NCBI RefSeq assembly: GCF_019449275.2
Contig: NZ_JAHZQZ020000011.1
Coordinates: 248,001-312,000 of the forward strand
From: Microbacterium sp. HD4P20
GTDB lineage: Bacteria; Actinomycetota; Actinomycetes; Actinomycetales; Microbacteriaceae
Direction of reading: 5' to 3'
Length of the DNA: 64,000 bases
Shown here: positions 42,758 to 50,148 of the stretch, in pieces
Layout of the letters: each line of letters opens with the position of its first letter
Position numbering within the stretch: position 1 is the first letter of the stretch
Program-made: the position numbers and the translations under genes
Notes under the pieces: model-generated
What the model saw: the letters and a program-made list of their open reading frames with translations, nothing else
Database searches by the model: none
Told to the model about the DNA's origin: nothing

Positions 42758-43540
42758 CGGGGCACCGCCGACGCCCGCCGCCCGCCCGGCCGCGAAGCCT
42801 TCGGCGTAGGCCTCGTCGGCGCCGAGGCGGAACATGTCGCGCTCGAGCGGGCGGACGATCGAGCGGGCGCCCGGCAGGTCGAGCGATCCCACGAGGTCGG
42901 CCCGCCCGCGCACCACCGCGACCGGGAGCCGCGCCGCCTTGCCCTTGACCAGATCGGCGGCGGCAGCGAGCTCGTCGGCGACGCACGGCATGGTCACGAC
43001 GAGAGGTCGGCCCTCGGCATCCGTCTCCCCACGCAGGTCTTCGAAGACGTGCACGCCGCCCGCGCCGATGGCGTGATCGGTCTGGCCCTCGCGCCACGCG
43101 CGACCGAGGGTGTCCGACACGATCACGCCCACCTCGGCCCCGAGGCGTGCGCGCAGACCGGCCGCGATCGTGCGCGCCGATGCGTCGGGGTCGACCGGCA
43201 GCAGCAGCACGGTGCCCTCGGGAGTGTTCGAGGCGTCGACGCCGGCCGCAGCCGACACGATCCCCAGGCGGTTCTGCACGATCCGCGTCGTCGACCCGGT
43301 GGGGAGGGTGCGGGATGCCACGACCCGGACCGTCTCCGCCGTGATCGCGTCTTCGCGGTCGTCGGCCACGATGAATCGTCCCTCGGCCTTCGACACGATC
43401 TTCGAGGTGACCACGAGGATGTCGCCGTCGGCGAGCCCTCCGGCGGCCGCACCCGCGATGACGTCGACGAGGTCGGTGCCCGTCGTGATCTCGGGAATCC
43501 CATGCAGGGGCCAGACAGTGAGCGGGGGGCGAGGCTGCAT
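42755..43540 (-). CDS. cofE: Coenzyme F420-0:L-glutamate ligase
   Basis: 261 residues matching CofE, and the ligase half of mycobacterial FbiB. It adds gamma-linked glutamates to F420-0 using GTP. Landmarks are [18 protein letters not shown] at the N-terminus, [18 protein letters not shown] (near 39-56), [24 protein letters not shown] (near 146-169) and [19 protein letters not shown] (near 190). The nitroreductase-like C-terminal domain of FbiB is absent, so this is a stand-alone ligase. The other F420 genes (fbiA, fbiC, fbiD) are not in the window. The start follows from the N-terminal family motif; the RBS is weak. Confidence 0.9.
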   Translation of the reverse strand: MQPRPPLTVWPLHGIPEITTGTDLVDVIAGAAAGGLADGDILVVTSKIVSKAEGRFIVADDREDAITAETVRVVASRTLPTGSTTRIVQNRLGIVSAAAGVDASNTPEGTVLLLPVDPDASARTIAAGLRARLGAEVGVIVSDTLGRAWREGQTDHAIGAGGVHVFEDLRGETDAEGRPLVVTMPCVADELAAAADLVKGKAARLPVAVVRGRADLVGSLDLPGARSIVRPLERDMFRLGADEAYAEGFAAGRAAGVGGAP

Positions 43541-43588
43541 CCGTCCAGTCTCGCGGATGCGCGGCGCAGTCTCGCCTTCGAAACGACG

Positions 43589-43620
43589 AAGGGCGTGCCC
43601 GGCGAACCGGACACGCCCTT
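43589..43620 (-). terminator. Terminator after the GNAT gene
   Basis: A 14-bp stem with one mismatch (AAGGGCGTGCCCGG / CCGGACACGCCCTT) and a four-base loop lies 11 bases beyond the GNAT stop on the minus strand. Confidence 0.7.
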
Positions 43621-43631
43621 GGAACGAGCGA

Positions 43632-44138
43632 TCAGCGCACGAAGCGCACCTCGGTGAGCGTCTCGCCGAGGAACGGCTCGGTGTGCGTCGCGCCGTCGAG
43701 AGTGAACCCGTTGCGCGTGTAGAAGCGGTGCGCGCGGGGATTGTCTTCCGCGACCCACAAGTACAGCGGCTCGCTTTCGGCCACGACCGCGTCGAACAGC
43801 TTCTGGCCGATGCCGGTGCCGTGGTAGGCGTCGAGCAGGTAGATGAAGTACAGCTCTCGGAACTGCGGGGCGTCGCGGTCGCGGGCGGGACCCGAGCCGG
43901 CGAATCCGACGATCTCACCGTTCACGAGAGCGGCGAACATCTTGAACTCGGGGCCCTGGGCGGCCCAGTGGGTCCACAGCTCCGCCATGCGTTTGGGTGA
44001 GACCGCCTCGAGGGCGGCCTTGCTGATGAGGTGGTCGTACGTCTCGTGCCAGCACGTGGCGTGCACGCGGCCGAGAGCTTCGGCGTCGACGTCTCGCACC
44101 GGACGGACGACGATGTCGGTCTGGAGTTCGGCTTCCAT
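43632..44138 (-). CDS. GNAT-family N-acetyltransferase
   Basis: 168 residues of the GNAT fold. [20 protein letters not shown] begins the domain. The acetyl-CoA-binding motif A is [23 protein letters not shown] (near 95-117, with the HGTGIG pyrophosphate loop) and motif B is [19 protein letters not shown] (near 128-146). The substrate is unknown. TAGAGT lies seven bases before the ATG, so the transcript is nearly leaderless. A hairpin terminator follows the stop. Confidence 0.87.
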   Translation of the reverse strand: MEAELQTDIVVRPVRDVDAEALGRVHATCWHETYDHLISKAALEAVSPKRMAELWTHWAAQGPEFKMFAALVNGEIVGFAGSGPARDRDAPQFRELYFIYLLDAYHGTGIGQKLFDAVVAESEPLYLWVAEDNPRAHRFYTRNGFTLDGATHTEPFLGETLTEVRFVR

Positions 44139-44145
44139 GGGCCAG

Positions 44146-44151
44146 ACTCTA
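44146..44151 (-). promoter_or_regulatory. Near-leaderless -10 box of the GNAT gene
   Basis: TAGAGT on the minus strand, seven bases before ATG 44138. Confidence 0.4.
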
Positions 44152-44310
44152 CGCGCGTCGCCGCGAGACGGGAAATCGCGCCAACGACCGGTGAACGGGC
44201 GGTGACGAGCAGGATGTCCCAGCCCCGTGCTTGTTCGTATCCATCCGCCGACTGTCGGCATCCCACAATCGAATCGGCACATCGCGCGAGGGTCACTACC
44301 ATCGCACCTC

Positions 44311-44871
44311 GTGAACGTGATCTGGCGGACCCTGCTCGTGATGATCACCGCGCGGCGACGCGCCAAGCGCCAGGGCAGGCTCGGGCCGACCGAGATCGGG
44401 CGGGTGCGGCTGACAACCCTGCCGACCGACATCGACGTGCTGCAGCACATGAACAACGGCCGCTACCTGTCGCTGTTCGACCTCGGCCGGTGGGACCTGC
44501 TCGTGCGCACCGGTCTGTGGGACGTCATGAAGCGCCACGGCTGGTACGCCGTCGTCTCGAGTGAGACCGTGACGTTCCGCAAGTCGCTCAACCTGTGGCA
44601 GCGGTTCGACGTGGAGTCGCGCCTGATCGGGCACGACGACAAGGCCATCTACCTCGAGCACCGCGCCGTCGTCGAGGGGGAGGTGTACGCCCGCGCCATC
44701 ATCCGCGCCCGCATGCTCAAGCGCTCCGGCGGCACGCTTTCGCACGAGGAGCTGTTCGCGGCGGTGGGTCGCCCCGAAGGCATCCCCGAGGTCGATGACT
44801 GGGTGCACGAATGGGCCGCGGCATCCGCCCTTCCGCCCACGCGGGCGGACGCACCGAGCGTCTGGAACTGA
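44311..44871 (+). CDS. Acyl-CoA thioesterase-like hotdog protein
   Basis: 186 residues of the hotdog fold in the 4-hydroxybenzoyl-CoA thioesterase/YbgC-like group. PTDIDVLQHMNNGRYLSLFD (near 32-51) contains the D-x-x-x-H-M-N-N pattern with the catalytic Asp region, and SSETVTFRKSLNLWQRFDVESRLIG is the central strand pair. The substrate is unknown. GTG 44311 is taken because TACCAT lies eight bases upstream and there is no RBS. A second in-frame GTG at 44317 is possible. Confidence 0.83.
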   Translation: MNVIWRTLLVMITARRRAKRQGRLGPTEIGRVRLTTLPTDIDVLQHMNNGRYLSLFDLGRWDLLVRTGLWDVMKRHGWYAVVSSETVTFRKSLNLWQRFDVESRLIGHDDKAIYLEHRAVVEGEVYARAIIRARMLKRSGGTLSHEELFAAVGRPEGIPEVDDWVHEWAAASALPPTRADAPSVWN

Positions 44872-44951
44872 CCGCGCCGGTCGTCAGCGCACGATCCCGA
44901 GTCTCAACAGCGACAGCGCCCCCGCCCTCGCCACGTACGGTGCGCAGCGGC

Positions 44952-44977
44952 CCGGACAGCGGCTCTTGACCGTCCGG
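44952..44977. terminator. Weak hairpin between convergent genes
   Basis: CCGGAC (44952-44957) pairs with GTCCGG (44972-44977) around a 14-base loop, between the thioesterase and DUF7882 gene ends. It is the only terminator candidate in this 116-base gap. Confidence 0.3.
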
Positions 44978-44987
44978 TGATGGTGAA

Positions 44988-45302
44988 CTACTGGGGCGGA
45001 GGCGGTTCTTCGGGTTCGGGGACGAGAAGCAGTCCTCCCGGCGAGTTGGACGACTTCGTGAGCAGCTCGATCCAAGCGGGATTCAGACGCGGCTGGCGAC
45101 TGCCGAAGTACTCGAATGCGATCGGGACGTGCGGGCTGAGCCACACCGAGGTGCGACCCATGCCGCTGCGCATGGGATCCGTCCATGTGAAGGCGAACGT
45201 CTCCGAACGGCGCAGCTTCGACCAGATCACGGCCTGCAGGTGAGCGAGGACCCGATCGTCGAGCGAGACGGTGACGCGGGAGTCATAGGTGAACGTACCC
45301 AT
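44988..45302 (-). CDS. DUF7882-family small protein (copy 1)
   Basis: 104 residues. It is a clear paralogue of the protein at 46538-46843. Both begin MGT..Y and share DDR-LAHL--VI--KLRR-E-F, a W-SP motif, a central aromatic F-Y and the C-terminal NSPGGL---PEPE. From memory this is DUF7882, common in Microbacteriaceae and of unknown function; some databases wrongly call such proteins DNA ligases. The C-terminus ends in Glu/Pro (PEPEEPPPPQ). Leaderless start: TACTGT six bases before ATG. Confidence 0.78.
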   Translation of the reverse strand: MGTFTYDSRVTVSLDDRVLAHLQAVIWSKLRRSETFAFTWTDPMRSGMGRTSVWLSPHVPIAFEYFGSRQPRLNPAWIELLTKSSNSPGGLLLVPEPEEPPPPQ

Positions 45303-45308
45303 GAGGCC

Positions 45309-45314
45309 ACAGTA
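45309..45314 (-). promoter_or_regulatory. Leaderless -10 box of DUF7882 copy 1
   Basis: TACTGT on the minus strand, six bases before ATG 45302. Confidence 0.55.
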
Positions 45315-45431
45315 GCCGGGGCGAACGGGGGCGCATCATGAGCCGCCCACATTGCGGACGTGCATTATACGCACATCTCGCGCGTGTGTGAGGTGTTGCG
45401 CGCGTCTGCATCGTGGCTGAACCTGGAGCGC

Positions 45432-46211
45432 ATGACCAGTACGCCGCTTCTCACACACGACCTGCGGTCGGCTGTCGCGGGGAGACGGCTGGAGGTCGTC
45501 TACCAACCGATCTTCGCGCTGGACGATTGGGCCTCCAGCGCATCCGCACCCTCCGCCGTGGAGGCTCTCTCTCGTTGGAAGCACGCGGCGATGGGCGACG
45601 TGTCGCCGACGCGATTCATCCCGCTCGCTCAGCGTGCCGGGTTCCTGGAGGACCTCGATCGGCTCGTGCTGGCCGTCGCGAGCGCCCAGTTCACGCGCTG
45701 GCGGCGCTCCGGTCACGAGATCGGTCTCTCGGTCAATGCGTCGCCCACGCACTTCGCGGGTGACTACGTGAGCGCGGTTCTGGAGCGCGCCGAGGCCCTC
45801 GCGGCGCCACCCGGTGCGCTGACGGTAGAGATCATCGAGCTGCCGCCCCCTCAGCTCATCCCCGACATGGAGGGAGCGCTCGTCCGCCTGCGCGATGCCG
45901 GGGTGGCAGTCTCGGTCGACGACTTCGGGGCGGGAGACACCACGATAGGGATGCTCGACATCCTGCCGATCGACGAGGTCAAGATCGACCGCAGTCTGAC
46001 CCAGCGGGCGGATGCCGCCGCCGACGACATCGTGCGGTCGGTGGTGGAGCGTGCCCGGGCCGGCGGGTGGCGCGTCGTGGCGGAGGGTATCGAGACGGCG
46101 GCCGATCTTCAGCGCGCCCGTGACCGCGGATGCCACCGTGGGCAGGGTTTCCTGCTCGGCCGCCCCTTGCCGGGCGACGGCGTCGCGCGGATGCTCGCTC
46201 GCACGGAGTAG
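45432..46211 (+). CDS. EAL-domain c-di-GMP phosphodiesterase
   Basis: 259 residues consisting of an EAL domain alone. Catalytic and metal residues appear intact: Glu in VEALSRWKH (near 39), Asn in SVNASP, Glu in EIIEL, the Asp pair in VDDFGAGD (near 163-164), Lys in VKIDRS (near 185), Glu in AEGIET and Gln in GQGFLLGRP. It should hydrolyse c-di-GMP to pGpG. ATG 45432 follows GGAG at short spacing; a GTG at 45360 would add 24 residues. It is close to the phytochrome-GGDEF gene, so the locus encodes both making and breaking of the signal. Confidence 0.9.
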   Translation: MTSTPLLTHDLRSAVAGRRLEVVYQPIFALDDWASSASAPSAVEALSRWKHAAMGDVSPTRFIPLAQRAGFLEDLDRLVLAVASAQFTRWRRSGHEIGLSVNASPTHFAGDYVSAVLERAEALAAPPGALTVEIIELPPPQLIPDMEGALVRLRDAGVAVSVDDFGAGDTTIGMLDILPIDEVKIDRSLTQRADAAADDIVRSVVERARAGGWRVVAEGIETAADLQRARDRGCHRGQGFLLGRPLPGDGVARMLARTE

Positions 46212-46226
46212 TTGCCGAGACTGTCG

Positions 46227-46484
46227 CTAGATCTGGGGGAAGTCGTCGTCCGAGTCGTCGTCGTCGTCGGCAGCTGCACTGTCACCGACGTCGATCTGCG
46301 ACCACGTGACGGGCATGCCGGGCGAGAAGAGGATGTCGATGCCGGGACCCCCGCGCAGCGGCGGAATGTTCACGTAGCCGCCGCCGCCCTTGATCGCCTC
46401 GAGGATCTCCTGCTTCAGCTGGGTCACGGGCTCCGGAAGGAAGTAGTCTCGGCCGCCCACCGTAAGCCTGTTCACGATCGCCAT
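46227..46484 (-). CDS. Unknown 85-residue protein with acidic tail
   Basis: Begins MAIVNRLTVGGRDYFLPEPV, has a glycine-rich centre (IKGGGGYVNIPPLRGGPG) and ends in an Asp-rich tail (ADDDDDSDDDFPQI). I recognise no family. The TACTGT box six bases before ATG and the lack of an RBS indicate leaderless expression. It shares an 11-base start-region sequence with the LysR gene. It sits between the EAL and DUF7882 genes, convergent with the former. Confidence 0.72.
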   Translation of the reverse strand: MAIVNRLTVGGRDYFLPEPVTQLKQEILEAIKGGGGYVNIPPLRGGPGIDILFSPGMPVTWSQIDVGDSAAADDDDDSDDDFPQI

Positions 46485-46490
46485 TGATAC

Positions 46491-46496
46491 ACAGTA
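46491..46496 (-). promoter_or_regulatory. Leaderless -10 box of the 85-residue gene
   Basis: TACTGT on the minus strand, six bases before ATG 46484. Confidence 0.55.
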
Positions 46497-46525
46497 CCCG
46501 CGCGTGATGCGAGCGGGGAGGCGCT

Positions 46526-46531
46526 TAGGAT
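46526..46531 (+). promoter_or_regulatory. Leaderless -10 box of DUF7882 copy 2
   Basis: TAGGAT six bases before GTG 46538. It is back-to-back with the leaderless promoter of the 85-residue gene, 30 bases away. Confidence 0.5.
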
Positions 46532-46537
46532 CGAAGC

Positions 46538-46843
46538 GTGGGCACTCTCCATTACGGCGCTCCGGCGGTCGAGTACACGGTCGACGATCGCACCCTCGCG
46601 CATCTCGAGCTCGTGATCTTCGCAAAGCTCCGCCGGAATGAGAGCCTCTCGTTCGCGATCATGGACGAGGCCACACAGCGGCGCCAGGCGTTCTGGATCT
46701 CGCCGTCCGCCTCGGTCAGGTTCGTCTATGAGGCCCCCATGCCCGAGATCAACAAGGTCTGGCTGCAGGAGCTCATCGACGCGGCGAACTCGCCTGGCGG
46801 GCTGAAGATCCTGCCAGAGCCTGAGCCCGCTTCTTCAGCCTGA
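46538..46843 (+). CDS. DUF7882-family small protein (copy 2)
   Basis: 101 residues, paralogous to the protein at 44988-45302. MGTLHYGAPAVEYTVDDRT is followed by LAHLELVIFAKLRRNESLSF, the FWISPSASVRFVYE segment and NSPGGLKILPEPEP. Function is unknown. It is divergent from the 85-residue gene, and its 3' end overlaps the convergent phytochrome-GGDEF gene by nine bases. Confidence 0.8.
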   Translation: MGTLHYGAPAVEYTVDDRTLAHLELVIFAKLRRNESLSFAIMDEATQRRQAFWISPSASVRFVYEAPMPEINKVWLQELIDAANSPGGLKILPEPEPASSA

Positions 46844-48784
46844 GACGCGGCCTCGGCCGGCGCGCTTCGCCCGGTACATGGCCGCATCGGCCGCCGACAG
46901 CAGGTCGGCCGCACTGCTCGCCTGCGTGTGCACAACGACGCCGGCCGACGCCGTCACGCGCAGCTGCGTCCCATGGACGGTGATCGGCTCGGACACGGAT
47001 TCGACGGCCCGACCGGCGATGCGGTTCGCGCCGGCTTCGTCGACATCCACGCAGACCATGACGAACTCGTCGCCACCCAGCCGCGCGACGACGTCAGTGC
47101 TTCGGGCGATGCCCGACAACCGGCGTCCGACGGCGGCCAGCACCGCGTCTCCGGCGTCATGACCGAAGTCGTCGTTGACGTTCTTGAAGTCGTCGAGATC
47201 GATGAAGACCACCCCGATGCCCTCGTGCGACGATTCGACGAGCTCGTCGAGCCACTCGTCCAGGAAGCGCCGGTTGTGGAGGCCCGTGAGCGCGTCGCGC
47301 AGAGCGAGCTCGGCCAGCTCGGCCTGCGCACGTGCTGCGAGCGCCGCGCGGATGCCCGCTCCCAGCTCCTGGGCGTCGTGCCAGTGCTCGCCCCACGGCA
47401 CGGAACGGCCGGTGACGCTCTCACGCCACGCGGAGAACGAGCGGCGCGGCGAGAGCGCGTCGTCGCGGTTGCCCGGCCCCTGATCGCCCAGCCAGTCGAT
47501 GGTGCGCGCGACTTCGCCGCGCACGAACACGATGCAGTTGTCCTCTCCAAGTGGGACGACGAGAAGCCCCGCGACACCTGGCATCTCGACGGCCAGCTCG
47601 GGCCGCTCCATCGGCAGCGCATCGGAGGAGAACGGCTCAGTACCCAGCGAATCCAAGACGCGCCTGAGCACCGCGCGCGGCGGGACGTCTCCGAGCGTGT
47701 GGGTGGTGCCGTCGATGCGGACGAGCGCCCCGTCGGCGGGAACCACGTCGAGCAGGCTCTTGTCGCCCCCGAGAAGCACCCGTGCGATGTGTCCGCGACC
47801 GTACAGGGGAGCGATGAGCTCCGCGCGGCGCTGACGCGCCTCAAGCTGGCGGCGCAGCTGTGCGATGTTCTCGGCCGCGGCGAGCTGCAATGACAGCTGG
47901 CTCGCCATGACTTCGAGCGTCCGTCGCAAGAGGACCGGAAGACGCCGAGGCGTGCGGTGCGCGCAGGTGATCATGCCCGACAGCCGACCATCGATCACGA
48001 GCGCGAACGACACCGTGGAGGCCTGGCCCATGTTGCGCATGAACTGAAGATGGTGCGGAGACGCTGCGCGCAGCTCGGTCGGCCCGAGGTCGACGGTGGC
48101 GTCGGGGATCAGGCTCTGGAGTCCGAGGCAGGCATCGTCGGTGTCGACGATCGCGCGGGAGCGCTTCTCCAGATAAAGCGCCCTCGCCTGCGCGGGGATG
48201 TCGGAAGCGGGGAAGTGCAGGCCGAGGTACGGCTCCATGTCGGGCTCGCGGGCGTCGGCGGCGACGTGGCCGTGCCCGTCATCGTGAAACCGGTACACCA
48301 TGACCCTGTCGAACCCGGTGACGGTCTTGATCTCCGCTGCCGCGACCTCGCGCAGGGCATCGGGGTCGGTGATGGCCGCCAACCGCTGTATGGCCCCGAC
48401 CACACCGGTGCGCACGTAATCGAGGTCGGCGACGATGGGCTCCAGCTCCATGAGCAGCGGTGAGGTCTCGCGGTGCACGATGACGTCGTAGACGCCGCCC
48501 TGGAACTCCGCGCGTACCGGGTCGAGGGCGACGCCGTGTGTCACTGCCCAGGTCAGCACATCACTGCGTGCGTCCTCCATCCGGCGACCGAGCCAATCCG
48601 CGGCGTTGTCGCTGGCGAGCACGATGATGGACGTCTCGGGGTCGATCCCGAACAGCACACCATGCGACTGGATGCGGCCGATCGTCCGGATGGGTTCGGC
48701 TGCGCACTCCCGCAGTCGCTGCGCTTCGGACCGGTCGCGCTCGCGTTCGTTGCGGGCCGCCGACCGGGTGGGGCCGTGGGTCAC
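46835..48784 (-). CDS. Bacteriophytochrome-linked diguanylate cyclase
   Basis: 649 residues with a PAS-GAF-PHY photosensory core and a GGDEF output. Cys27 in LRECAAEPIRTIG stands where bacteriophytochromes attach biliverdin. The GAF domain keeps FPASDIPAQAR and a His in SPHHLQFMRNMG, and the PHY region runs about 300-470. The GGDEF domain (about 480-649) has an intact RLGGDEF (near 570) and an RxxD inhibitory site (RSTD) five residues before it, so red/far-red-controlled, product-inhibited c-di-GMP synthesis is expected. GTG 48784 follows GAGGAG at five bases. No haem oxygenase gene for biliverdin is in the window. Confidence 0.9.
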   Translation of the reverse strand: MTHGPTRSAARNERERDRSEAQRLRECAAEPIRTIGRIQSHGVLFGIDPETSIIVLASDNAADWLGRRMEDARSDVLTWAVTHGVALDPVRAEFQGGVYDVIVHRETSPLLMELEPIVADLDYVRTGVVGAIQRLAAITDPDALREVAAAEIKTVTGFDRVMVYRFHDDGHGHVAADAREPDMEPYLGLHFPASDIPAQARALYLEKRSRAIVDTDDACLGLQSLIPDATVDLGPTELRAASPHHLQFMRNMGQASTVSFALVIDGRLSGMITCAHRTPRRLPVLLRRTLEVMASQLSLQLAAAENIAQLRRQLEARQRRAELIAPLYGRGHIARVLLGGDKSLLDVVPADGALVRIDGTTHTLGDVPPRAVLRRVLDSLGTEPFSSDALPMERPELAVEMPGVAGLLVVPLGEDNCIVFVRGEVARTIDWLGDQGPGNRDDALSPRRSFSAWRESVTGRSVPWGEHWHDAQELGAGIRAALAARAQAELAELALRDALTGLHNRRFLDEWLDELVESSHEGIGVVFIDLDDFKNVNDDFGHDAGDAVLAAVGRRLSGIARSTDVVARLGGDEFVMVCVDVDEAGANRIAGRAVESVSEPITVHGTQLRVTASAGVVVHTQASSAADLLSAADAAMYRAKRAGRGRVSG

Positions 48785-48789
48785 GAAAT

Positions 48790-48843
48790 CTCCTCGGGTG
48801 ACGCTGATCCCTCCGGCGTCGCCCGCAAGGGACACCAATCCTA
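48790..48843 (-). promoter_or_regulatory. Phytochrome gene promoter and RBS
   Basis: TAGGAT (48843-48838, minus strand) as -10, about 45 bases of leader, then GAGGAG (48795-48790) five bases before GTG 48784. The RBS fixes the start. Confidence 0.45.
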
Positions 48844-48995
48844 AGCACGACGCCGCGACGCCGTCACACGACGGCGCCCTGCGCTTAGCGTACGGCGGTG
48901 CGGGCCGCAAGCCATTTGCCCGAGCCGTCGTACTGCGGTTGCCTGCGATCGGAGCGTCGGCCATCCGTCCGGCCCCGGAACCGAAGGAGTGCGCC

Positions 48996-49577
48996 GTGGA
49001 CACGACCACCCTCATCTGGATCATCGTCGCCATCGCCGTCCTGCTCATCGTCGTCGTGGTCGCGTTGTTCCTGACCGCGCGCGGCCGCCGCGAACGCCGA
49101 CTCGAGCACCGCCACGGCCGTGCAGAGAAGCTGCGCGAAGAGGCGCGCTCGACCGAACTCGAGGCACGGGAGCACGAAGCCGAGGTCGCTCGCGCGCGTT
49201 CCGAGGCCGCGTCGGCGACCGCCGCGGCCGAGGCAGCCCGCGCGCGCGCAGCCGAGGCGTCCATCGAAGCCGAACGCCGCGCGGGAACGATCGACGAGCA
49301 CCAGTCCGATGCCGAGAAGCTGCGCGCCGAGCAGGCCGAGAAGCTGCGCAAGGCGGACGACGTCGACCCGTACGTCGGTGACGGACGAACGGATGCCGCA
49401 GCCGACGCACCGGCGGCAGCCGCTGCCGGTGGCATTCGACGCGATGCCCGCGACGAGGGCACAGTGCGAAGCGATGGCACCGTCCACGGTGACGCGACAC
49501 GTGACGAGGTGGCCGCCGACGAGGTCGTCGACCCCGCTGATCGCCCGCGGCGCGCCGACGGCACCGAGCGCGTCTGA
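48996..49577 (+). CDS. Membrane-anchored coiled-coil protein
   Basis: 193 residues. A single N-terminal transmembrane helix (about 4-28, LIWIIVAIAVLLIVVVVALF) is followed by a charged Ala/Glu/Arg-rich coiled coil (about 32-125) and a hydrophilic, probably disordered tail. GGAGTGCGCC precedes the GTG. It resembles generic actinobacterial coiled-coil membrane proteins, and no function can be given. The 211-base gap upstream, shared with the phytochrome gene, holds a small GCCGTC/GACGGC hairpin (about 48860-48878) and no gene. Confidence 0.75.
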   Translation: MDTTTLIWIIVAIAVLLIVVVVALFLTARGRRERRLEHRHGRAEKLREEARSTELEAREHEAEVARARSEAASATAAAEAARARAAEASIEAERRAGTIDEHQSDAEKLRAEQAEKLRKADDVDPYVGDGRTDAAADAPAAAAAGGIRRDARDEGTVRSDGTVHGDATRDEVAADEVVDPADRPRRADGTERV

Positions 49578-49627
49578 GTCGGCCGCGGTCGCGAGCGGGC
49601 ATCACCGCGCGCACCGCGAGCGGGGAC

Positions 49628-49633
49628 TACGCT
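49628..49633 (+). promoter_or_regulatory. Leaderless -10 box
   Basis: TACGCT six bases before ATG 49640. Confidence 0.5.
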
Positions 49634-49639
49634 CTTGCC

Positions 49640-50122
49640 ATGAAGCCCGACGAGCTCTGGCTGGCGCAGGACGGCAACTTCACTCAGGTTCGCCGCAAGA
49701 GCGCGGTCGCACGGTTCGCCAGCTACACGGCCGGGGTCATCGAACTGCTCGCGGGCCCCGCCCTGATGATCACGCTTGCAGCCGTCGGCGCGTTCGAGCT
49801 GCCCTCGCTCATCGGCGGGATCGCGCTCATCGTCTTCGTGGGCGGCCTGGGACTGGCCACGATCGTCTCCACGGCCCGCATGCAGCGCCGTGTCCGACGC
49901 CTCGAACAGCACGGCCGCCCGGCAACCGCGGAGGTGCAGGACCCGAGATCGGTGAGCCTCGGAGAAGAGACGGGTGTCGAAGTCACGCTGCGCATCAGCG
50001 GTCCTGACGTTCCCGAGTTCGAGACGAGGCACCGGGGGAGCGATGGCGCCATCGACGGCTTGGGGTCGTCGTTTCCGGTCATCGTCGATCCGTCTGACGG
50101 CGCGTACATGATCGTGCGCTGA
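49640..50122 (+). CDS. DUF3592-like membrane protein
   Basis: 160 residues. There are two transmembrane helices (about 28-50 and 54-76) and a C-terminal soluble beta-domain in which RRLEQHGRPATAEVQD and FPVIVDPSDGAYMIVR recall DUF3592/YcxB-type proteins, where a helix precedes a small OB-like module. Function is unknown. It is leaderless, and the next gene starts 27 bases on with its own leaderless promoter. Confidence 0.72.
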   Translation: MKPDELWLAQDGNFTQVRRKSAVARFASYTAGVIELLAGPALMITLAAVGAFELPSLIGGIALIVFVGGLGLATIVSTARMQRRVRRLEQHGRPATAEVQDPRSVSLGEETGVEVTLRISGPDVPEFETRHRGSDGAIDGLGSSFPVIVDPSDGAYMIVR

Positions 50123-50136
50123 GGGTCCCGGGCCGC

Positions 50137-50142
50137 TACCGT
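50137..50142 (+). promoter_or_regulatory. Leaderless -10 box
   Basis: TACCGT six bases before GTG 50149. Confidence 0.5.
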
Positions 50143-50148
50143 GAGTTC

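Noticed and set aside
43541..43918. Extension of the cofE frame upstream to 43918
   Set aside because: The extension overlaps the GNAT gene and its terminator. The family N-terminus begins at the ATG at 43540.
44988..46843. Calling the DUF7882 paralogues ATP-dependent DNA ligases
   Set aside because: They are about 100 residues long and lack the KxDG nucleotidyl-transfer motif. I recall this as a database misnomer for the family.
46835..50032. A 1065-residue reading of the phytochrome-GGDEF gene
   Set aside because: The N-terminal 416 residues would be antisense to the coiled-coil and DUF3592-like genes and are low complexity. The RBS-backed GTG at 48784 gives a complete PAS-GAF-PHY-GGDEF protein.
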